Positions 27,394-32,757 of a stretch of DNA of 32,757 nt are shown here, piece by piece. Within the stretch, counting starts at the first letter, position 1; every line of letters starts with the position of its first letter. Source of the DNA: an uncultured delta proteobacterium (GTDB lineage Bacteria; Myxococcota_A; Polyangia; Polyangiales; Polyangiaceae); NCBI GenBank assembly GCA_903870415.1, contig CAIQDA010000403.1:1-32757 (forward strand), in the 5' to 3' direction. Under the pieces are notes generated by a model. It did not search any database, had not been told where the DNA came from, and was given only the letters and a program-made list of their open reading frames with translations. The position numbers and the translations under genes were made by a program.

Positions 27394-27531
27394 TCACTTG
27401 GCGCAGTTGCAGTGTTCGCCGCAACCGCAGCTGTCGCCGCAACCGCAGGCTGCGAGCTTCGTGGCCGCGAACGACGTGACGGGAATCGCGAGGAGGGCGG
27501 CGACGAGGACGATGCGAAGCTTTGAGGACAT
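27394..27531 (-). CDS. 45-residue exported Cys-rich peptide, metallothionein-like
   Basis: This short gene has an excellent ribosome site, AAGGAG six bases before the ATG at 27531. The product begins with a clean signal peptide (SSKLRIVLVAALLAIPVTSFAA, AFA-type cleavage near residue 23). The mature peptide is about 22 residues, TKLAACGCGDSCGCGEHCNC then Ala-Lys. It contains seven cysteines spaced as CxC, CxC and CxC pairs plus one His, a thiol-rich array suited to soft-metal binding (Cu, Zn or Cd) in the periplasm. It is directly upstream of the ECF sigma factor gene (55 bp) and probably shares its transcript. It resembles in context, but not clearly in sequence, the small Cys peptides controlled by SigF/NrsF-type pairs. 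No modifying enzyme (DUF692 type) is in this window. Confidence 0.8.
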   Translation of the reverse strand: MSSKLRIVLVAALLAIPVTSFAATKLAACGCGDSCGCGEHCNCAK

Positions 27532-27671
27532 AACGAACTCCTTGGGGTTGAGCGCCCCTCCGAGGAGGGACAAAGGAGCTAGGCGCGGCGACCGAAGCCG
27601 TGACAGGGCACGCCTCGATTCTTCTTCAAAGGCTGCAAATCATCAGGCATTCACGCGACGAAGACGGTCGT

Positions 27672-27959
27672 TCAAACCCGTGAGGCATGCGCCGAAATGG
27701 GGGCGCCTTTTAGAGCGGGCTGCGCGGGAGCCGATTCGGGGACCGCGTCACCGGATGCGTGAACGCCGCGAGGCAGCGACGGTCGACGCGCCGGCGGCGC
27801 TGGAGTCACGAGGATGGAGCGCGTTGAACACCGAACGTAGTCCGCGAACGAAGGCCGCGCCGGAAGCCCTGGATGAAGCATTGCCGCCAGGTCAGGCGCC
27901 GCCACGCACACCGCAAGAAGGACCGACGCCAACACCCCACGCACTGAACAGGTAGCCAT
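27672..27959 (-). CDS. Possible small exported protein, unknown
   Basis: The frame gives 95 residues from the ATG at 27959, with a signal-like start (TCSVRGVLASVLLAVCVAA) and a Pro/Ala/Arg-rich remainder. There is no ribosome-binding sequence, and the composition is what a GC-rich shadow frame can produce. An inverted repeat (ACTGAACA/TGTTCAGT) straddles the start codon. If real, it would be the first gene of the unit with the Cys-rich peptide, 140 bp further on. The intergenic stretch on either side (27532-27671 and 27960-28151) shows no other convincing gene. Confidence 0.3.
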   Translation of the reverse strand: MATCSVRGVLASVLLAVCVAAPDLAAMLHPGLPARPSFADYVRCSTRSILVTPAPPARRPSLPRGVHASGDAVPESAPAQPALKGAPISAHASRV

Positions 27960-28004
27960 GTGTTCAGTATGCACCGATCTTGCGAGCGGGCAAAACCACT
28001 GAAC
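27943..28004. repeat. Three ACTGAAC half-sites, two forming a perfect inverted repeat
   Basis: ACTGAACA (27943-27950) and TGTTCAGT (27961-27968) are perfect inverted copies separated by ten bases. A third copy, ACTGAAC, lies at 27998-28004. The group sits between the minus-strand sigma/peptide unit and the plus-strand chemosensory operon. The half-site resembles the GTTCAG half of the Myxococcus xanthus LexA box, but the spacing differs. Confidence 0.5.
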
Positions 28005-28080
28005 GGATGGTCTACCGAATAAGGCCGCCGCTGCGGACGTCGGGCCAACGAATGCCTGCCGACACCGGAGCGATTACCGA

Positions 28081-28086
28081 TATACT
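28081..28086 (+). promoter_or_regulatory. Candidate -10 of the chemosensory operon
   Basis: TATACT lies about 65 bp before the ATG of the triple CheW-like gene, a fair -10 match without a clear -35. It is the only good -10 in the region upstream of the operon. Confidence 0.3.
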
Positions 28087-28151
28087 CGATCGGCTTGCGC
28101 CAGTTCTCGAAGCAGTCTCGCAACGAGTATCGAGCGTTTCGCATTCTTCTG

Positions 28152-29537
28152 ATGCGCCTTCTCATCGTCAGCACTTCGGAGCGAACCCTCGCCGTACCGC
28201 TTTCCCGCGTCCGCGAGGTTCTCGAACACGTGGACGTCGTGCCGTTGCCGCGAAGCGCGTCGGGCGTCGTCGGTGCCGCGCCGGTGGCCGGTGCTGTGAT
28301 TCCCGTGATTTCATTCGAAGAAGACGCCTCTCTCGAACGCGGGCCGGCGCTCGTTATCGACGGAAAAGCCGGGCCCTTCGCGTGGCGCGTCAAGCGCGTT
28401 CATTCGCTCGTCGACGTGGAACGAAGCAGCGTAAATGGCATGACCCCGAGCCGCGATCAGCCCTTTTCGGGCGTGCACAGCGAGGAGGGGCAAGCGGTCC
28501 TTCACGTGAGCATCGAGGCGCTCGAGCCGCGATCGTTTGATGGTTCCGAACCGACGACGGACCTCGCGGCGCTTGGCCAATCGGTTGCCGCACGCGAGGA
28601 AGAACTCTCGCGAAATGACTCGGGGTCCGTCATCGTCGTCCGAGCCTCGAGCGAACTCATCGCCATTCCCCTCGGCGAGGTTTTCGAGATTCAAACCACC
28701 GAGAACTTCGTTCGCTTGCCTGTGCGCGATCCCGTCGTCGTGGGCCTGTCGATGGTGCGCGGCTGCCCCACCCTCGCGCTCGACCTCGCACGGTTGGTCG
28801 GAAGCTCCGAACCTTGCACCGGCTCCGTCGTCATCGTGGTGCGTCGCCCCGCCGCCCCCGTCGCGCTTCGCGTGGACGACGTGGTCGGGCTTCGACGTTT
28901 CGACGCGCAAACCGACTTCGTCCCCGCGACCTCCAAGGGCGTCGCCGACGGGTTCATCGTCAACGGCGCCGATGGCTCGGCCCCGCTCCTCATCGACATC
29001 GGCCGCGCCGTCGATCCCGTGCTTGAGAAACACTTGCAGATTGCACCTGTTCAACGTTCCGATGCAGACCTCGGACGCACGGGCGACGAGGCGCGCCGCC
29101 TGCTTCTCGTGACGCTCGGCAAAGAGACGGCGGCCATCGCAGCCGAAAAGGTCGAGCGAGTCGTCTACGCGCCGGAGGTCACGGCGTTGAAGAGTAAGCG
29201 ATCACCGTGGCTCGTCGGCGCGGTCGACGTCGGCGGACGTGTTCTTCCGGTATGCGACGTGCGTCGCGCGTTCGGAACCGCGGAGACGACGACCGCAGCT
29301 CGCTTCATCCTCATTCGCGATCGCTTCGGCGACGTCGTTGTGGCGCTCGCCGTCGACGGCGTCGAAAGCTTCATCGAAATCGAAGCCGCGCGCATCGAGC
29401 CCTTTGGTTTCGCGCGCAACGGGCCCGCAACAGGTGTCGTGCGGCTGCCTGGGGGCCGCATCGCGAGCATGCTTGATCCAGAGCATTTGCTCGGAGTTGC
29501 GCCGTCAACGGGCGCGGCGACCGCGGGTGTGTCTTGA
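28152..29537 (+). CDS. Protein of three tandem CheW-like domains
   Basis: The ATG at 28152 gives 461 residues; a TTG at 28095 only adds unlikely sequence. Three CheW-like beta-barrel units are visible at about 1-126, 157-296 and 314-450. Each starts with a strand of the type LIVSTSERTLAVPLSRVREVLE, VIVVRASSELIAIPLGEVFEI or LLLVTLGKETAAIAAEKVERV. Each continues with a loop of the type VVGLSMVRGCPTLALDLARL or LVGAVDVGGRVLPVCDVRRAFG. CheW couples chemoreceptors to CheA; three units in one chain could bridge several partners. The first unit is the most divergent. It is the first gene of the operon, and its stop overlaps the TTG start of cheB. Confidence 0.9.
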   Translation: MRLLIVSTSERTLAVPLSRVREVLEHVDVVPLPRSASGVVGAAPVAGAVIPVISFEEDASLERGPALVIDGKAGPFAWRVKRVHSLVDVERSSVNGMTPSRDQPFSGVHSEEGQAVLHVSIEALEPRSFDGSEPTTDLAALGQSVAAREEELSRNDSGSVIVVRASSELIAIPLGEVFEIQTTENFVRLPVRDPVVVGLSMVRGCPTLALDLARLVGSSEPCTGSVVIVVRRPAAPVALRVDDVVGLRRFDAQTDFVPATSKGVADGFIVNGADGSAPLLIDIGRAVDPVLEKHLQIAPVQRSDADLGRTGDEARRLLLVTLGKETAAIAAEKVERVVYAPEVTALKSKRSPWLVGAVDVGGRVLPVCDVRRAFGTAETTTAARFILIRDRFGDVVVALAVDGVESFIEIEAARIEPFGFARNGPATGVVRLPGGRIASMLDPEHLLGVAPSTGAATAGVS

Positions 29538-30574
29538 GCCGCATCCGCGTTCTCATCGTGGACGACTCGGGCTTCATGCGCCTTGCGTTGAAGAAGATGC
29601 TCAACGATGCGGGCGACATCGAGATCGTTGGCGAGGCTCGCGACGGCCGTCAGGCGGTTCAGCTCGCAAAAACGCTGAAGCCCGACGTCATCACGATGGA
29701 CCTCGAGATGCCCGAGCTCGATGGCATCGCCGCCACGAAGGCTGTGCTTCTCGAAGTCGCCACCAAGATCATCGTCGTGAGCAGCCTCACGGAGCCCGGG
29801 GCCCGAGCCACCTTCGACGCGTTCGCGGCAGGTGCCGTCGACGTTGTCGCAAAGGGTTCGGCGGACCTCACGCTCGATCTCGCGCAGCTTGGAAAAGAGC
29901 TCACCGAAAAGATTCGCGCGTGTTCGCAAAAGGCGGCTCCATCGCGACGCTTCGCCCTCTCGCACAACACGGTCGCCGGTCCGCGACGCAAGGTGGACAT
30001 CGTGGTCGTCGCCGTCTCCACGGGCGGTCCACGCACCGTCGCCGAACTGCTCAAGGTGACCGGCGTGCTCCCGTTCCCCGTGGTCATCGCGCAGCATATG
30101 CCGCCCATGTACACCGAGAGCTTTGCGCAGAATCTCGCGGCAGAAACCGGGCTGCGCGTGCGCGAGGGCTCGTCGGGCATCGCGCTCGAACCGGGCACGT
30201 GGACCATCATTCCTGGCGGCACCGATGGCTTCGTGGGCACCGGCATCGGCGGCGCGCTCGTGCTCACCGTTCGCACGGACCACTCGGCGACCATCCATCC
30301 GTGCGCCGATCTTCTCTTCGAATCCGCGGCGCGCGTGTGCAAGTCCGCGGTCGGCGTCATCCTCACGGGCATGGGCGCGGACGGAACGCAGGGCGCCATT
30401 CGCTTCCGTGAAAAGAATTTCCCCGTGCTCGTGCAAGAACCAAGCACCTGCATCGTCCCTGGAATGCCTGGGTCGGCCATCGACAACGGTGCCGCATCTC
30501 ACGTGCTCTCGGTTCCTGACATTGGAAAACGCCTGGCCGAATGGGGCAGGCACGTTGCAGCGACGGAAGGTTGA
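29534..30574 (+). CDS. cheB: Chemotaxis protein-glutamate methylesterase CheB
   Basis: CheB demethylates (and deamidates) receptor glutamates when phosphorylated by CheA. The 346-residue product starts at a TTG that overlaps the previous stop (TTGA); no better start lies before the conserved RVLIVDDSGFMR. The receiver has DD at 10-11, phospho-Asp 56 in MDLEMPELDG, and Lys107. The C-terminal methylesterase has the catalytic Ser162 (VSTGG), His188 (QHMP) and Asp283 (GMGADG), with VPGMPGSAIDNGAA near the end. The receiver Lys is followed by Gly-Ser rather than the usual Pro. The set is complete, so the enzyme should be active. Confidence 0.95.
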   Translation: MSRIRVLIVDDSGFMRLALKKMLNDAGDIEIVGEARDGRQAVQLAKTLKPDVITMDLEMPELDGIAATKAVLLEVATKIIVVSSLTEPGARATFDAFAAGAVDVVAKGSADLTLDLAQLGKELTEKIRACSQKAAPSRRFALSHNTVAGPRRKVDIVVVAVSTGGPRTVAELLKVTGVLPFPVVIAQHMPPMYTESFAQNLAAETGLRVREGSSGIALEPGTWTIIPGGTDGFVGTGIGGALVLTVRTDHSATIHPCADLLFESAARVCKSAVGVILTGMGADGTQGAIRFREKNFPVLVQEPSTCIVPGMPGSAIDNGAASHVLSVPDIGKRLAEWGRHVAATEG

Positions 30575-30580
30575 AGCGCC

Positions 30581-30991
30581 ATGGATCCAAAGCGCGTGCT
30601 CATTGTGGATGATTCGTTTGTCATGCGTGCCTTGCTCGCAGACCTCACCGCCTCGGACCCGTCGTTCGCGATCGTCGGCGAAGCGGAAAATGGCCGCGTC
30701 GCCATCGAGCGAGCGAAGGAGACCAAACCCGAGGTCATCTTGCTCGACATCGAGATGCCTGAAATGGACGGCATTGAGGCGCTGAAGCGGCTTCGACTCC
30801 TTTCGAAGGCCCAAGTCATCATCGTCTCGTCGCTCACGCAGGTCGGTTCACCCATGGCCGCCGAGGCCAAGCGACTTGGTGCGTTCGCGGTCATCGCGAA
30901 GCCCTCGGGAACGCTCAGCCTCGACATCGACGAAAAAAAGGGCACGGAGATCGTGCGCACCATGAGGAAAGCCGTCGGACTCGACGCCTGA
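30581..30991 (+). CDS. Stand-alone receiver domain of CheB type
   Basis: The 136-residue product is a single receiver with Asp10/Asp11, phospho-Asp56 (LLDIEMPEMDG) and Lys107 (AKPSG). It is closer to the receiver of the adjacent CheB than to typical CheY: both share VLIVDDS.VMR, VIIVSSLT and a Ser/Leu/Asp tail that in CheB leads into the linker. It ends where the methylesterase would begin. It could be a phosphate sink for CheA or a regulator of another output. It starts seven bases after cheB and lies 16 bases before cheA, so it is coexpressed with both. Confidence 0.92.
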   Translation: MDPKRVLIVDDSFVMRALLADLTASDPSFAIVGEAENGRVAIERAKETKPEVILLDIEMPEMDGIEALKRLRLLSKAQVIIVSSLTQVGSPMAAEAKRLGAFAVIAKPSGTLSLDIDEKKGTEIVRTMRKAVGLDA

Positions 30992-31007
30992 TTCGAAAGA
31001 ACGAACG

Positions 31008-32757
31008 ATGACGGACGATTTTGCCGAGGCGCTTTGGGAAGAATTTGCAGCGGAGACCGAGGAGCACCTCGAGTCCATCGAACCGGGCCTGGTCGCCATC
31101 GAGAAAGATGGAGCCACGACCGAGATGATCTCACGCCTTTTTAGGGCGTTTCACTCGATCAAAGGCCTGACGCGCGCGATGGACTTGTCGGCCATGGCCG
31201 ATGCCTCGCACCACGCGGAGAACCTCCTCGGCCTCGTTCGCGAAGGCAAAGCGACCATCGACAAAGAGGTCACCGACTTGCTCCTCGAGTCCGTGGACGC
31301 GCTGCGATCGCTTCGTGAAATCGGTATTCAGACGCGCAAGAACGGCGAGCGTCCAACCGCCGTCATCGAGCGCCTCGACGCCGCGTACCAAGCGCGCACC
31401 GGGCATGCGTCGAGGAAACTGGGGCATGCCGCGGCAACCTTGATGCCCATCGTGGCGGCGCCCGACTTCGCCGACGAGGGCCCTCACACGATGGCACCGG
31501 TGTCGCGAGCGCCGCTCACGCCAAGGCCCTCGAGCGAATCTCCAGGGGGCGGCCGCGCCACGAGCGCCGAGCAATCGTTTATGGAGGCGTTCGCCGAACT
31601 CGTCGTCGAGGAGTTTCCGGTGGTCGTGGGGGCGATTGCCCAAGACGACCCGGTGAGGGCGGCGCAGTCCGTCGAAACGCTCGCGAACGCGTGCCAAGTC
31701 ATGGCGTTCGAAGGCCTCGAAGAAGAGCTTTTGAGCCTCGGACGACTCATCGCCGAAGAAGCGCCGGACCGGCGACGCCTTGCGCTCGCGGCCCTTGCGT
31801 CCATGCGCACGCGCTTTTCGCTCATCGACGAACTCTACGGAACGCGCCTCGCCGAACTGACGCGCTCCGACGCCGTTTCGATGGTCGTTCACGCAGAAAT
31901 TCGCCGCATGACCCCCGAGGTCGAGCGCCTCGGCAGCGTCCCCGCGGCACAAAGCGACCCGGTCGCGCGCGCAGCCCTTGGTCACGAAGCGCGCTTCCTC
32001 GCCGCGCTCTACGAGCTCGTGGACCGGCCGCAGCTCGCCCAAGATTGCTACCGTCTCGACGACGTCGCCATGCGCTCCGCCGAACCGCTCGGCGAAGTCG
32101 TCAGCGATTGCCTCGAGCGTTTTCGCAGCGATCTCGATGAGCACGGGCCGTCGTCGCTGCGCCGAAACGCAAGTCCGAACGCTCGTCGCCAAGAGCTTCC
32201 GCCGGAGATCCTTGGCCTCGGCCTCGACGGATCGCTTCTGGAAGTTCTCGAAGTGCCCGGGGTTCGAACGCTCCGCGTTGCCATCGCCGATCCGCTGCAA
32301 GCGGTCTACGAAGTCGGTTTTGAGTCCGAACGCGAGCCTGCGGTGACGCGTGCCATCGTCGACTGGCTCTCGCAACGCACAACCCCCGTGGTGAATCGCG
32401 CGACGTTCGAGTCGGGCCGGCCCTACCTCCGCATTCTGCTCACCTCGTCGCTCGCCCTCGTGCAATTGCGCGGTGAGCTCGTGCGCCTCGCGGGCGGCGT
32501 CGAACGCATTGACGTCAAGGCCTGCCGCGCGCGTTCGGAGATGCCCGCGGAGAAGAAGCTTACGGACGCCGATCGAGCGGACGACGCGAACGAGCCGAAA
32601 GAAGCCAAGGATTCCGTCAAGGAAGCCGCCCAGGCAAAAGCGGCCGCCACGATGCTTCGCGTGCGCGGCGAGGTCGTCGACGCGCTGATGGCGCAAGTGG
32701 GCGAGCTCCTCACGCTGAGCAACACGCTCGATCAAGCCGTCGGCGGCGCTGGAACCG
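31008..32757 (+). CDS. cheA: Chemotaxis histidine kinase CheA (3' end outside the window)
   Basis: 583 codons are visible from the ATG at 31008 and the frame is open at the window end. An HPt (P1) domain spans about 5-105, with the phosphoacceptor His49 in FRAFHSIKG. After a Pro/Ser linker, residues about 190-290 look like a second HPt fold (FMEAFAELVVEEFP ... LANACQVMAFEGLEEELLSL), but the His is replaced, so it cannot be phosphorylated there. A further alpha/beta region (400-500) may be a P2-like docking domain. An acidic/Lys linker then leads to the start of the dimerisation domain (MLRVRGEVVDALMAQVGELLTL). The ATPase and CheW-like domains must lie beyond 32757. It phosphorylates CheB and the orphan receiver in the same operon. 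Confidence 0.93.
   Translation, partial: MTDDFAEALWEEFAAETEEHLESIEPGLVAIEKDGATTEMISRLFRAFHSIKGLTRAMDLSAMADASHHAENLLGLVREGKATIDKEVTDLLLESVDALRSLREIGIQTRKNGERPTAVIERLDAAYQARTGHASRKLGHAAATLMPIVAAPDFADEGPHTMAPVSRAPLTPRPSSESPGGGRATSAEQSFMEAFAELVVEEFPVVVGAIAQDDPVRAAQSVETLANACQVMAFEGLEEELLSLGRLIAEEAPDRRRLALAALASMRTRFSLIDELYGTRLAELTRSDAVSMVVHAEIRRMTPEVERLGSVPAAQSDPVARAALGHEARFLAALYELVDRPQLAQDCYRLDDVAMRSAEPLGEVVSDCLERFRSDLDEHGPSSLRRNASPNARRQELPPEILGLGLDGSLLEVLEVPGVRTLRVAIADPLQAVYEVGFESEREPAVTRAIVDWLSQRTTPVVNRATFESGRPYLRILLTSSLALVQLRGELVRLAGGVERIDVKACRARSEMPAEKKLTDADRADDANEPKEAKDSVKEAAQAKAAATMLRVRGEVVDALMAQVGELLTLSNTLDQAVGGAGT

Noticed and set aside
27113-27955. 280-codon plus-strand frame over the sigma factor and Cys-peptide region
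   Set aside because: Arg/Pro/Ser-rich composition typical of a shadow; it conflicts with the well-supported minus-strand sigma gene and short peptide gene.
29165-30814. 549-codon minus-strand frame opposite the CheW/CheB genes
   Set aside because: Antisense shadow; the CheW-like and CheB sequences on the plus strand are certain.
31131-32735. 534-codon minus-strand frame opposite cheA
   Set aside because: Antisense shadow of CheA, whose His-phosphotransfer domain is clear.

Overview
The window looks like chromosomal DNA of a GC-rich delta-proteobacterial lineage, most likely Myxococcota (Polyangia-type). The lineage call is an inference. It rests on lipoproteins whose lipobox is followed by long Asp/Gly/Ala/Ser/Thr linkers, very large hybrid histidine kinases, multi-domain CheW proteins, and housekeeping genes mixed with many secreted proteins. 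I saw no tRNA, rRNA, CRISPR array, insertion sequence or phage gene.

Layout. 1-1757: two secreted proteins of unknown function on the minus strand, with a bidirectional terminator at the left edge. 1909-3126: purT (purine synthesis). 3190-5044: a cobalamin riboswitch, one beta-propeller lipoprotein and a strong terminator, a self-contained B12-controlled unit. 5082-6329: a membrane-anchored TerB-like/J-domain protein. 10753-6399 (minus): three envelope proteins (putative barrel, LPP20-like, FlgT/CsgG-like). 10858-17014: two adjacent giant sensor kinases, each kinase-receiver-kinase. 17041-17526 (minus): a diheme c-type lipoprotein. 19465-17645 (minus): rpsB-tsf with a folded leader and a terminator. 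19753-26190: assimilatory sulfate reduction plus siroheme synthesis. It comprises a precorrin-2 dehydrogenase, the minus-strand run cysD-cysN-sulfite reductase-cobA, and divergent APS-type cysH. 27531-26207 (minus): a 45-residue Cys-rich exported peptide, an ECF sigma factor and a Cys-containing membrane protein. 28152-end: a chemosensory operon (triple CheW-like protein, CheB, orphan CheB-type receiver, CheA cut by the window end).

How the genes work together. CysD/CysN activate sulfate to APS, CysH reduces APS directly (its cysteines are of the Fe-S APS type, so no APS kinase is needed), and the siroheme sulfite reductase makes sulfide. CobA and the precorrin-2 dehydrogenase supply the siroheme backbone. 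cysD and cysH appear to fire from overlapping -10 elements. The B12 riboswitch probably represses the propeller lipoprotein when cobalamin is plentiful, which suggests a surface B12-capture role like Bacteroides BtuG.

The two most unusual units are the riboswitch-controlled propeller lipoprotein and the Cys-rich peptide/ECF sigma/membrane-protein cassette. The latter resembles SigF-NrsF-controlled metal-peptide systems but has no peptide-modifying enzyme in view. All functions are read from motifs by eye; no database search was run.
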